Source: Chryseobacterium gleum
Lineage (GTDB): Bacteria; Bacteroidota; Bacteroidia; Flavobacteriales_D; Crocinitomicaceae
Direction: 5' to 3'
DNA length: 64,000 nt
NCBI GenBank assembly: GCA_945882095.1
Contig: CAMCWF010000009.1
Coordinates: 1 to 64,000, forward strand
Shown piece after piece: positions 27,914 to 36,073 of the stretch. The position numbers were made by a program, and so were the translations under genes. Below the pieces are notes generated by a model, which saw only the letters and a program-made list of their open reading frames with translations, searched no databases and was not told the DNA's origin. Position 1 is the stretch's first letter. Each line of letters begins with the position of its first letter.

Positions 27914-29557
27914 CTACGTCTGGATTGCTCCCACATTATAGCGTTTCGTGATTTTGGCGTGGTTCGCCATTTCAATGCCCATAGAAATTACCTTTCGGGT
28001 GTCCGCAGGATCAATGATGGCGTCAACCCAAATTCTACTTGCAGCATAATAAGGTGAAATCTGCTCGTCGTAACGATTCTTTATCTTGTCAAACAATTCT
28101 TTTTCCTTCTCAGGTGTGATGGTTTCCCCTTTCGCTTTAAGCGTTGCAACTTCTATTTGAAGCATGGTTTTCGCTGCAGCTGCACCACTCATTACCGCAA
28201 TCTCAGCGGTAGGCCAAGCAACAATGAGCCTTGGGTCGTATGCTTTTCCACACATTGCATAATTCCCCGCGCCGTATGAATTCCCAACGATAACGGTGAA
28301 TTTTGGTACGACACTGTTTGACATGGCATTGACCAATTTTGCACCGTCTTTAATGATTCCTCCTTGCTCACTTTTCGATCCTACCATAAATCCAGAAACG
28401 TCTTGGATAAACACCAAAGGAATGGATTTTTGATTGCAAACCATGATGAACCTCGCAGCCTTATCTGCTGAATCGGAATAAATGACACCCCCCAATTGCA
28501 TTTCACCTTTGGTTGATTTTACGATTTCACGGTTGTTTGCTACAATACCCACGCTCCATCCGTTGATTCTGACATAGGCGCATAGGATTGTTTTTCCGTA
28601 CGTTGGTTTGTATTCAGTAAACTCCGAATCGTCAACCAATGATTTCAACAATTCTTTCGTGTTGTAAGGTTTTGAACGGTCATTCGGAAGGACTCCGTAG
28701 GCATTTTTTTCAGGTAACATCGGGGCTTTTGGCTCCTTTCTATCGAATCCTGCCCTTTCGGTGTGTCCAATTCTACCCATTAAGTCACGGATGGTTTCCA
28801 AACATTCTTGGTCATTGGCTACTTTGTAATCACAAATCCCAGAGATTTCAGTTTGTGTGGTCGCTCCTCCTAATGTTTCGTTTTCAATCACTTCACCTAT
28901 GGCAGCTTTTACGAGGTAGGATCCAGCTAGGAAAATGGTACCTGTTTTATCGACAATCAACGATTCGTCGGACATGATGGGAAGGTAAGCACCACCGGCC
29001 ACGCAGCTCCCCATAACGGCAGCAATTTGAATGATTCCTTGAGAGCTCATAATCGCATTGTTACGGAAAATTCTTCCAAAATTCTCTTTGTCAGGGAAAA
29101 TCTCGTCTTGCATGGGAAGGTAAACACCCGCAGAATCGACTAAATAGATGATCGGAAGGTGATTTTCCATGGCAATTTCTTGAGCCCTAAGGTTCTTTTT
29201 ACCCGTGATGGGAAACCAGGCTCCCGCTTTTACCGTAGCGTCATTCGCAACCACAATGCATTGGTGACCAGAAACATAACCAATCACAACAACCACACCG
29301 CCAGAGGGGCATCCGCCATGTTCAGCGTACATTCCATAACCTGCCAACGCACCCACCTCGAAGCGCTCGGTATCCTTGTCCAACAATAAATCTATTCTTT
29401 CCCTGGCCGTTAATTTTCCAGAAGCATGAAGTTTTTCAATTCTTTTTGTGCCGCCGCCCAGTTTGATTTTGTTGAGTTCACTTTCTAAGTTACTGATACG
29501 TAACCGCATTTGGTCATCGTTAAAGTTGAACTCCAGTTCCTTTTGAGAAATTGCCAT
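27914..29557 (-). CDS. acyl-CoA carboxylase beta (carboxyltransferase) subunit
   Basis: 547 residues from the ATG at 29557 (MAISQKELEFNFN); an earlier in-frame ATG at 29575 overlaps the promoter element. The two crotonase-like carboxyltransferase halves are clear: GGCPSGGVVVVIGYVSGHQC and DSAGVYLPMQDEIF in the first; FIQDVSGFMVGSKSEQGGI and VGNSYGAGNYAMCGKAYDPR in the second. Sequence layout is closest to the methylcrotonyl/propionyl-CoA carboxylase group. It transfers CO2 from carboxybiotin to an acyl-CoA in branched-chain amino acid or odd-chain degradation. No biotin carboxylase subunit is nearby, so the exact acyl-CoA is not decided. Confidence 0.92.
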   Translation of the reverse strand: MAISQKELEFNFNDDQMRLRISNLESELNKIKLGGGTKRIEKLHASGKLTARERIDLLLDKDTERFEVGALAGYGMYAEHGGCPSGGVVVVIGYVSGHQCIVVANDATVKAGAWFPITGKKNLRAQEIAMENHLPIIYLVDSAGVYLPMQDEIFPDKENFGRIFRNNAIMSSQGIIQIAAVMGSCVAGGAYLPIMSDESLIVDKTGTIFLAGSYLVKAAIGEVIENETLGGATTQTEISGICDYKVANDQECLETIRDLMGRIGHTERAGFDRKEPKAPMLPEKNAYGVLPNDRSKPYNTKELLKSLVDDSEFTEYKPTYGKTILCAYVRINGWSVGIVANNREIVKSTKGEMQLGGVIYSDSADKAARFIMVCNQKSIPLVFIQDVSGFMVGSKSEQGGIIKDGAKLVNAMSNSVVPKFTVIVGNSYGAGNYAMCGKAYDPRLIVAWPTAEIAVMSGAAAAKTMLQIEVATLKAKGETITPEKEKELFDKIKNRYDEQISPYYAASRIWVDAIIDPADTRKVISMGIEMANHAKITKRYNVGAIQT

Positions 29558-29572
29558 GTTTGAAATTTGTTT

Positions 29573-29580
29573 CAAAGATA
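29573..29580 (-). promoter_or_regulatory. -7 element TATCTTTG upstream of the acyl-CoA carboxylase gene
   Basis: Perfect TAnnTTTG match on the minus strand, 15 bases before the ATG at 29557. Confidence 0.4.
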
Positions 29581-29620
29581 CATATTGGTAATGAAAGTGC
29601 TAATTCATTACTTTTACCAA

Positions 29621-31000
29621 ATGAACAAATGGATTAAATCTTTTACCTCAATTCTCAGTTTTCTTATTCTCTTCGCGAATGTCGCTTTGTCTTATGCTTT
29701 GCAAAGTTATTTAGGTCATGGATTTGAGGTGTTTTTCCAAGTAGTCCGGTTTATTCTTATCGGGGGATTGTTTTTCATAGCCTTCAAAAGAAAGAAAATG
29801 TCCCTGTGGATTTTTGGTGCCATGCTTTTGGGGATCGAAGTGGGATTGGATTTCCCGTGGTTTGCAAAAGAAATGGAACGATTCGCAAAAATATTCCTCC
29901 GTTTGATAAAGTCCTTGGTGGCTCCGTTGATATTTTCAACCTTGGTTGTAGGAATAGCAGGTCACAGTAACCTCAGGCAGGTGGGGCGAATGGGTTTAAA
30001 GAGTATTTTGTATTTCGAAATTGTCACCACCATCGCCTTGTTCATCGGCTTGTTTTCAATCAACCTCTCCGAGGCGGGTGTAGGTGTGAAGGTTACTTCT
30101 GGAAAGGCAGAGATTGAAAAATCGGCAGAGTTGTTGGCGCAAAAGGCGGAGCACAAAGACCATTTGGTGGAAATGTTTCCCGAAAACATTGCGAAGTCGA
30201 TTGCTGAAAATCATGTTTTACAAATCGTGGTCTTCGCACTCATTTTCGCCATCGGTTTAGGAATGGTAAAGAATGAGCAACACAAGCTGACCATGTTGCG
30301 ATGGAACGAAAGTTTGGCTGAGGTGATGTTTAAGTTTACAGACCTCGTAATGTACCTTGCGCCGCTGGCAGTTTTTGGTGCCTTGGCTTCAACTGTCGCG
30401 AAATCAGGGGTAGATGTGTTACTTGGACTCATGAAATTGGTTGGCACGCTGTATTTTGCCTTGATTGTCTTCGTTCTGGGTGTGCTCTTACCGATTGCCC
30501 TGATTGCCAGAATACCGATACGGAAATTTATCGCGGCTGTGACCGAACCGGTGAGCCTGGCGTTTGCCACCGCGAGCAGCGAGGCAGCCCTTCCAAAGGC
30601 CATGGAGAACTTGGAGAAATTTGGCATCCCCAAACACATTGTAGGTTTTGTCATTCCTACAGGCTATAGTTTTAACTTGGATGGAACCACTCTGTATTTG
30701 TCCTTGGCAACCGTGTTCATTGCCCAAATGTCTGGGATTGATTTATCCATAGGAGAACAAATTTCCATCTGTCTGGTGCTCATGCTTACAAGTAAAGGCG
30801 TAGCAGGGGTACGTGGCGCTTCTTTTGTGATTTTGGCGGGTACGGTTGCTTCCATGGGTTTAGATCCTGAAAAAGCGTCCGTTATCCTCGGAATTGATGC
30901 CATCATGGACATGGCCAGAACATCGGTGAATGTACTTGGGAATTGTTTAGCCACTGCCGTCATCGCAAAATCAGAAGGCGAATTAAATGTTGCCGAGTGA
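29621..31000 (+). CDS. dicarboxylate/amino acid:cation symporter (SLC1/DAACS family)
   Basis: 459 residues from the ATG at 29621 (MNKWIKSFTSILSF); ATGs upstream at 29591 are possible but run back toward the divergent carboxylase gene. The family's transport motifs are present: the re-entrant loop FATASSEAALPKAMENL (about 320) and GYSFNLDGTTLYLSLATVFI (about 350), a variant of the NMDGT signature with Leu for Met, and the C-terminal DAIMDMARTSVNVLGN. It should import glutamate, aspartate or C4-dicarboxylates with cations. Its stop overlaps the GTG start of the Kazal-domain gene. Confidence 0.93.
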   Translation: MNKWIKSFTSILSFLILFANVALSYALQSYLGHGFEVFFQVVRFILIGGLFFIAFKRKKMSLWIFGAMLLGIEVGLDFPWFAKEMERFAKIFLRLIKSLVAPLIFSTLVVGIAGHSNLRQVGRMGLKSILYFEIVTTIALFIGLFSINLSEAGVGVKVTSGKAEIEKSAELLAQKAEHKDHLVEMFPENIAKSIAENHVLQIVVFALIFAIGLGMVKNEQHKLTMLRWNESLAEVMFKFTDLVMYLAPLAVFGALASTVAKSGVDVLLGLMKLVGTLYFALIVFVLGVLLPIALIARIPIRKFIAAVTEPVSLAFATASSEAALPKAMENLEKFGIPKHIVGFVIPTGYSFNLDGTTLYLSLATVFIAQMSGIDLSIGEQISICLVLMLTSKGVAGVRGASFVILAGTVASMGLDPEKASVILGIDAIMDMARTSVNVLGNCLATAVIAKSEGELNVAE

Positions 31001-31824
31001 AAAAAGTAATATTGGTATACTTTACCGCACTTGCCTGCGCATTCGGTTTTGGTCAAAACTGCATTGATACCGCACTCATCGATACCACTGCCTTATGTCC
31101 CGCGGTTTTTGATCCTGTCTGCGGTTGCGATGGGGTAACCTATGACAATGCTTGTCTTGCAGTCGTTTCTGGTGGAGTCACCTCGTATGATCTAGGACCT
31201 TGTCCTTTGTTGGAACCTGATACCTGTCTTTCTGTGCCAAACGGGGTAGATTTCGGCGCCTGTGCCATGGTACTTGGGGTGATTAGGCAAAATGATTCAT
31301 GCTTCACCATGTCAGGCTGCTCAATGATTGGGAGCAATGGCATTGATTACGCTGGATATTTTTACAATTCTACCTACCAATGCAACAGCCTTTGTCTAAA
31401 CGATACCTTCGCGATTATCGGGTGCATTGACAGTGCCCTCATTGATGTGAGCGTCTTGTGCAATGGTGTTTACGATCCTGTATGTGGCTGTGACTCTGTG
31501 AGCTATTACAATGCCTGTGTTGCTGTGAACTATTTTGGGATATCGCAATTTCAACCAGGGGAATGTGCCTTCGCAGGAACAAAGGAAAATAGCTTTGGTG
31601 AATTTCGTGTGGTACCCAATCCAGTGAATGAGCATTTGGTCTTAGCGGGCCGTAAAATAAATGAAATCAAAAAGACATTGGTTTATTCGTTGGAAGGCAA
31701 GTTGCAATGCCAAGGAATGGGAAATGAAGCCTTGGACGTACATACTATTAGCCGAGGAAGGTATTTGTTGGAGATTATTCTAAACGATGGAACCCGAAAC
31801 ATCGTTTTTTTCGATAAAAATTAG
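30997..31824 (+). CDS. secreted two-Kazal-domain protein with T9SS sorting domain
   Basis: 275 residues from a GTG that overlaps the symporter stop (GTGA). The signal peptide ends near FGFGQ (20). Kazal-like domains lie at about 22-69 (ALCPAVFDPVCGCDGVTYDN) and 143-190 (LCNGVYDPVCGCDSVSYYNA), separated by a Cys-rich segment (77-135). The C-terminus (about 200-275) opens with RVVPNPVNEHLVL and ends NIVFFDKN, a type A T9SS sorting domain. Kazal domains inhibit serine proteases, so this could protect against host or self proteases, but inhibition is not established for bacterial versions. A terminator hairpin follows. Confidence 0.87.
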   Translation: MKKVILVYFTALACAFGFGQNCIDTALIDTTALCPAVFDPVCGCDGVTYDNACLAVVSGGVTSYDLGPCPLLEPDTCLSVPNGVDFGACAMVLGVIRQNDSCFTMSGCSMIGSNGIDYAGYFYNSTYQCNSLCLNDTFAIIGCIDSALIDVSVLCNGVYDPVCGCDSVSYYNACVAVNYFGISQFQPGECAFAGTKENSFGEFRVVPNPVNEHLVLAGRKINEIKKTLVYSLEGKLQCQGMGNEALDVHTISRGRYLLEIILNDGTRNIVFFDKN

Positions 31825-31830
31825 CACAAA

Positions 31831-31852
31831 AAAAGGGAGCCAGGCTCCCTTT
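31831..31852. terminator. bidirectional intrinsic terminator
   Basis: Hairpin AAAAGGGAG / CTCCCTTT with loop CCAGG, flanked by A and T tracts. It separates the Kazal gene (plus) from the convergent HU gene (minus). Confidence 0.8.
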
Positions 31853-31872
31853 CATCGAAAATAAAAATTTTC

Positions 31873-32145
31873 TTAGTTTACTTTGCTAGAAAGCTCAGCA
31901 CCCGCTTTGAAACGAACTGATTTTTTCGCTTGGATGGTGATAACTTCACCTGTTTTTGGGTTACGTCCATTTCTTTCTTGACGATCAGAAATAGAGAAAG
32001 ATCCAAATCCTACTAAAGAAATTCTGTCTCCATTTTTTAATGCTTCAGCTGTTGCTTCTACAAATGAATCTAATGCTTTTTTAGCATCTGCTTTTGTTAA
32101 ACCTGACCCAGCGGCCATTGCATCAATTAATTCTGCTTTGTTCAT
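31873..32145 (-). CDS. HU family DNA-binding protein
   Basis: 90 residues, normal HU length. MNKAELIDAMAAGSGLTKAD begins the helical dimer part; VGFGSFSISDRQERNGRNPK and the following beta arm carry the DNA-contacting Arg/Asn-Pro (NPKTG) motif. It is a small nucleoid protein that bends DNA and acts as a dimer. It has its own promoter with a leader of about 35 bases and a terminator on its 3' side, so it is a single-gene unit. Confidence 0.96.
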   Translation of the reverse strand: MNKAELIDAMAAGSGLTKADAKKALDSFVEATAEALKNGDRISLVGFGSFSISDRQERNGRNPKTGEVITIQAKKSVRFKAGAELSSKVN

Positions 32146-32183
32146 GGTAATACTTTTAAGTGGTTAATAAATAATTTACCCGA

Positions 32184-32191
32184 CAAATATA
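32184..32191 (-). promoter_or_regulatory. -7 element TATATTTG upstream of the HU gene
   Basis: Perfect TAnnTTTG match on the minus strand, 38 bases before the ATG at 32145. Confidence 0.45.
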
Positions 32192-32354
32192 TTTGAATAA
32201 CTAACCTAAGCGTCGCAAACCCTTGTAAAATCTAGTAAAATGTTGAAAAAACCATACATTTGTTAATAAATCCAAGGGTTTTAGGGGAAATCTGATGATT
32301 TGGACCCTAGAAAATCTTGTGTGAACCATTTATTTTAACGTTTGTTTACCCCTT

Positions 32355-33830
32355 ATGCGCAGAGAAGCAATAGTCATTGGAAGTGGAGTGGGTGGTTTGG
32401 CAAGTGCCATTCGCCTCGCAAAGTTGGGTTTTAAGGTTAAGGTTTTTGAAAAAAATGATTTCTTAGGCGGTAAGGTACATTCAAGGACTTTTGGAGGCTA
32501 CCGTTTTGACATTGGACCTTCCGTTTTTACCGAACCCCACCTGATTGATGAACTTCATAAACTCGTCGATACGCCAACCTCGTTTCGTTACATTCATTTG
32601 AAAGAATCCTTCAGGTATTTTTTTAACGACGGAAAAAAAGCCATTCTCACCTCCGGGATAGAAGATGTTGTTGCATCCTTTGCTGAGGAATTTAATGAGA
32701 ACCCTAAGAAAGTCAGAAAGTTGTTACATCGTGTGGCGAAGAACTATGACGCATTGTATCCGGTGTTCATTACCACTTCTTTGCATAGGTTTAGGCATGG
32801 TATCAAACCTGAATTGGTGAAGGCAATTGTGCGAATTCCTTTCTATGGACTTTTAACAACAATGGACGGCTTTGTGAAAAGATTCCTGAAAGATGAGAAG
32901 TCCATTCAAATTTTTAATCGTTTTTCAACCTATAATGGGAGCAGCCCTTTCAAAACGCCAGGATTGTTAAGCATCATCAGTCACCTTGAGTTGAATGCGG
33001 GGATCTATTTTCCTGTTGGAGGCATGGTTTCCATTACAGAAGGATTGGTCCAAACCGCTAAGAAATTAGGTGTTGCATTTTACTGTGAAGATGCGGTGCA
33101 GGAAATCATTGTTGAAAACGACAAGGTAGTCGGTGTGCAATCCCATTCAGGAAAATACCCCGCGGATTTGGTGGTTAGCAACATGGACGTACACTTTACC
33201 TATGAACGTTTGTTAGAAGAGCGGTTTTCCCCAAATCGACTTTTGAATCAAGAAATGTCCTCCTCTGCGGTTGTGTTTTATTGGGGGATTAAAAAACAAT
33301 TTGATACGCTGGGATTGCACAATATCTTCTTTACATCCGATTACAAACAAGAGTTTAAGGCCATTTTTGAGGATAAAACGTTGGTTGACGATCCTACGGT
33401 TTACATTCACATCAGCAGTAAAATCGAAAAATCCGATGCTACAGAAGGGGGTGAAAATTGGTTTGTAATGGTAAATGCACCGATCAATACAGACCAAAAT
33501 TGGGATGAACTTGTTCACAAATTAAGGAAAAACATCCTTCGTAAGATTTCCAGAATACTAGAAATTGACGTTGAGGAATACATAGAAGCAGAGTACATTA
33601 ATGATCCTGTGAAACTCGCAACGGTTTTCAATGGCAAAGGGGGTTCGATTTACGGAAACAGCTCCAATTCTAAATGGTCGGCTTTTTACAGGCATCCCAA
33701 CCAAGCACCTAAATTGAAAAACTTATATTTTGCTGGGGTTACTGTGCATCCAGGGGGTGGTATTCCCTTGGCTTTGAACGCTGCAAAAATCGTTGAGCGA
33801 ATGGTAAAAGAAGATTTTAATTTTTCTTAA
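32355..33830 (+). CDS. phytoene desaturase-family FAD oxidoreductase (CrtI/CrtD-like)
   Basis: 491 residues. The dinucleotide-binding GSGVGGLASAIRLAKLGFKV (residues 9-28) is followed by FLGGKVHSRTFGGYRFDIGP, typical of carotenoid desaturases. The C-terminal FAD motif reads YFAGVTVHPGGGIPLALNAA. The early block resembles CrtD (hydroxycarotenoid 3,4-desaturase) as much as CrtI, so the substrate is not settled. No crtB, crtY or other carotenoid gene is adjacent. It is a lone gene whose 3' end overlaps the convergent TPR gene by 14 bases. Confidence 0.85.
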   Translation: MRREAIVIGSGVGGLASAIRLAKLGFKVKVFEKNDFLGGKVHSRTFGGYRFDIGPSVFTEPHLIDELHKLVDTPTSFRYIHLKESFRYFFNDGKKAILTSGIEDVVASFAEEFNENPKKVRKLLHRVAKNYDALYPVFITTSLHRFRHGIKPELVKAIVRIPFYGLLTTMDGFVKRFLKDEKSIQIFNRFSTYNGSSPFKTPGLLSIISHLELNAGIYFPVGGMVSITEGLVQTAKKLGVAFYCEDAVQEIIVENDKVVGVQSHSGKYPADLVVSNMDVHFTYERLLEERFSPNRLLNQEMSSSAVVFYWGIKKQFDTLGLHNIFFTSDYKQEFKAIFEDKTLVDDPTVYIHISSKIEKSDATEGGENWFVMVNAPINTDQNWDELVHKLRKNILRKISRILEIDVEEYIEAEYINDPVKLATVFNGKGGSIYGNSSNSKWSAFYRHPNQAPKLKNLYFAGVTVHPGGGIPLALNAAKIVERMVKEDFNFS

Positions 33831-34641
33831 AGGTTGTAAAACCTTTTACCAATTTTACATCCCCAAAATGTACACAATCGAAGTAGAGTATTTTGACTTT
33901 GGGTTTTCCTTTTAGGGTATTGTATTTTACTTCAACTTTTGTAACCGCGCCTTTTTGCAGAACGGTAAACGGCACATAGGCCCCTGATGGCGAACGTAAA
34001 TGCCTCAAGTAGGTGGTTAAGTTATCATCGTTCCCCACTGGGATAAGATGTTTTTTAGAATGCCCATAATTTTTTCTTGTTGCAGATTCGGTTATTTGAA
34101 GCAGCGGTTGGTGAATGAGATTTTGGTAAGAAGTATCTCGGCATGCTTTTGTTTTTTCATACGCATTTTGATATCCTTTCCCCAATGCATTGTTGTAATC
34201 CGTACAGGCAAATTCAAAGAGTCCTTTTAACTCATATACTTTAGCACGTTGAAAATAGGCTTCCCCATACTCTCGGTCTAAGTGCAAAGCTTGGGCATAA
34301 TCGGCCAATGCGCCGTCGTAATAACCGATGTACATTTTCGTAATCCCTCTATTGAGCCAAACCTTTTTATAGGTGGGACTGATTCCGATACAGGTACTGA
34401 AATCGTATATGGCCGACTCGTAATCTCCAAGCATATTCTTCGCCATTCCTCGGTTGTACCAAGCGTAGGCATCTAAAGGAAGCGCTTCGATTGCTTTGGT
34501 GAAAGAAGCAACGGCACCTACATAATCCCCGAGTTTTGCTTTTTCCAATCCTTCTGCGTGGTTCTTTTCCAAGGCATGCTCTTGGGAGAAAGCCGAGTGG
34601 CAAAGGGAGAGGAGCAAAATGATTAAGTGTATTAATTTCAT
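33817..34641 (-). CDS. exported TPR-repeat protein
   Basis: 274 residues with a signal peptide ending near SAFSQ (20). Residues about 25-165 hold four tetratricopeptide-like repeats, such as GDYVGAVASFTKAIEALPLD, GDYESAIYDFSTCIGISPTY and GYYDGALADYAQALHLDREY. The remaining 100 residues have no recognised domain. TPRs mediate protein contacts. Its ATG overlaps the stop of the upstream glycosidase-like gene (ATGA), so the two are translationally coupled and may act together in the envelope. Confidence 0.85.
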   Translation of the reverse strand: MKLIHLIILLLSLCHSAFSQEHALEKNHAEGLEKAKLGDYVGAVASFTKAIEALPLDAYAWYNRGMAKNMLGDYESAIYDFSTCIGISPTYKKVWLNRGITKMYIGYYDGALADYAQALHLDREYGEAYFQRAKVYELKGLFEFACTDYNNALGKGYQNAYEKTKACRDTSYQNLIHQPLLQITESATRKNYGHSKKHLIPVGNDDNLTTYLRHLRSPSGAYVPFTVLQKGAVTKVEVKYNTLKGKPKVKILYFDCVHFGDVKLVKGFTTFKKN

Positions 34642-35789
34642 TCGGTTTTTACTTTAATTCCAATGTAGACAGGTGAACGTTGTATAAAATTTTTACGAAA
34701 CAGACGCATGCAAACCCGATCGCAAAAATTCCCGGCATCCATTTCGTTGTTGAAAGCGGAAAATGATTCATGATAATCAGGGTGGTTGAACGCATACTGT
34801 AGCGCAATCCCTGCGTCGAACAAAGCGGCATGTTTAACCCCAATGCGTTGGGCAACCTGGGTTATTTCTTTTACGCTTAGGAGTCCACCGTTGTTGGAGA
34901 CGACAAATACAATGGATCCGTCCTCTTTCTCACCAATTAAATTTCGATAGGTTTTTTTTCCCCATTTGAGATGCCCAAGGTATTGCTCATTGTCTATGTA
35001 TCCGAAGATGGTTCCGTTTTTCATGGTAGATGGATGTGCTTGACATGCATAATAAGGCGCAGAGCGATAGGGGGTAAAAATCGATTCTGGTCCCGCGTGT
35101 GGCTTGCCATCGATGACTTTAAAATAACCGGAAGAGCTGCTCTTGTTTTGGTACTTTTCACCGAGGTAATAAATTTCGCCAATGGCATTGTTGTTCCGAT
35201 CGTAAAAACTGGCATTGATTAAGAAATCACTTTGTTTACGACTTTGTGCTTCTGCTTGTGACATCGGATGAAAACGATTGGATACGTCGGCGACAAGGTA
35301 AAAGTCATTTTCAGGTTTAAAGGTGAATACTCGGATTTGTTCCTGAATGATTAGGTTTTTCACCTTTCCAAGGATTTTCGGTTGGGAACGTTTGAAGTAA
35401 ACCGTTTGAACCGTTACTTCTTCTGAAATAAATTCATTTGAAAGGTCAATTTTGGTCGCATTATCGATGGAAACCCATTCGTCATCCATCAATACTTTCA
35501 TCGGCGCAGAATGGTCGAAGAAGAAAACGTAATTTGTTTCACTTCTAACCAAGTTGAAAAGAAAGGAAGATGCGCCAAAAAGCAATATAAGGATCACGGT
35601 TCTAAAGATTACCCATCCGCTGGATTTGTATTGGGTCCAACGTCTTAACAACCAACGCAAACCAAAAAAAAGCAAGGCGTATAAGAGGGCGTGCCAGAAA
35701 CCATTGTTTAAGAACATGCACAACAGGCAAACAAAAAGCAGGACTGTTACCAAGGTGAGATGTACGGTGGGTTTGTTTTTTTTCGCCAT
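34638..35789 (-). CDS. phosphodiester glycosidase-like (NAGPA/DUF2233 domain) membrane protein
   Basis: 383 residues from the ATG at 35789. The N-terminus has about three membrane helices (roughly residues 12-85), leaving a large exported domain. The C-terminal region fits the NAGPA-type domain: EDGSIVFVVSNNGGLLSVKE and then a helix ending in LFDAGIALQYAF, in place of the usual NLDGGGSS-type site. Domain members remove GlcNAc from phosphodiester-linked sugars in eukaryotes and act on envelope glycans in bacteria. The changed end motif makes activity uncertain. It is the first gene of a pair with the TPR protein. Confidence 0.7.
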   Translation of the reverse strand: MAKKNKPTVHLTLVTVLLFVCLLCMFLNNGFWHALLYALLFFGLRWLLRRWTQYKSSGWVIFRTVILILLFGASSFLFNLVRSETNYVFFFDHSAPMKVLMDDEWVSIDNATKIDLSNEFISEEVTVQTVYFKRSQPKILGKVKNLIIQEQIRVFTFKPENDFYLVADVSNRFHPMSQAEAQSRKQSDFLINASFYDRNNNAIGEIYYLGEKYQNKSSSSGYFKVIDGKPHAGPESIFTPYRSAPYYACQAHPSTMKNGTIFGYIDNEQYLGHLKWGKKTYRNLIGEKEDGSIVFVVSNNGGLLSVKEITQVAQRIGVKHAALFDAGIALQYAFNHPDYHESFSAFNNEMDAGNFCDRVCMRLFRKNFIQRSPVYIGIKVKTE

Positions 35790-35795
35790 GCAATT

Positions 35796-35803
35796 CAAAT
35801 CTA
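35796..35803 (-). promoter_or_regulatory. -7 element TAGATTTG upstream of the phosphodiester glycosidase-like gene
   Basis: Perfect TAnnTTTG match on the minus strand, ending 6 bases before the ATG at 35789, and it supports that start over the upstream in-frame ATG-like codon at 35807. Confidence 0.45.
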
Positions 35804-35882
35804 CCAAAATTTAGCTTTCAAAGACCTTCTTTCGAAACAAAGTTCGTAAGCCCTCTCGAACCCTTCAAGATGTTTTAGATAA

Positions 35883-35913
35883 AAAACAAAAAGCCTAAGT
35901 AAACCTAGGCTTT
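35883..35913 (-). terminator. intrinsic terminator after tRNA-Met
   Basis: On the minus strand AAAGCCTA and TAGGCTTT pair around an 8-base loop, followed by TTGTTTTTT. It starts 3 bases after the mature tRNA 3' end. Confidence 0.8.
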
Positions 35914-35915
35914 AG

Positions 35916-35989
35916 TAGCGAGACCGAGAGTTGAACTCGGGACCTTAGGGTTATGAATCCTACGCTCTAACCAACTGAGCTATCTCGCC
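35916..35989 (-). tRNA. tRNA-Met (CAT anticodon), probably elongator
   Basis: 74 bases fold into a cloverleaf: acceptor GGCGAGA/TCTCGCT (with G1-U72 wobble), D arm GCTC/GAGC, anticodon arm TAGGA-TTCATAA-CCCTA, T arm CCGAG-TTCAACT-CTCGG. The anticodon is CAT. The G1-U72 pair argues against initiator tRNA, which has an unpaired C1-A72 in most bacteria. The alternative is tRNA-Ile2, whose C34 becomes lysidine; acceptor and D arm look more like elongator Met. The last anticodon-stem pair is A31-C39, a mismatch. No CCA is encoded. Confidence 0.92.
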
Positions 35990-36073
35990 ATGATCATTAT
36001 TCTATGCTGTAGAGGTTGGTAAACTACTTACAACATCTTAAAAACGAGGTGCAAATATACGATTTTTTCCTTT

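Noticed and set aside
35916-35989. tRNA-Ile2 (lysidine) assignment for the CAT tRNA
   Set aside because: Acceptor and D-arm sequence look more like elongator tRNA-Met, though a model search would be needed to exclude it fully.
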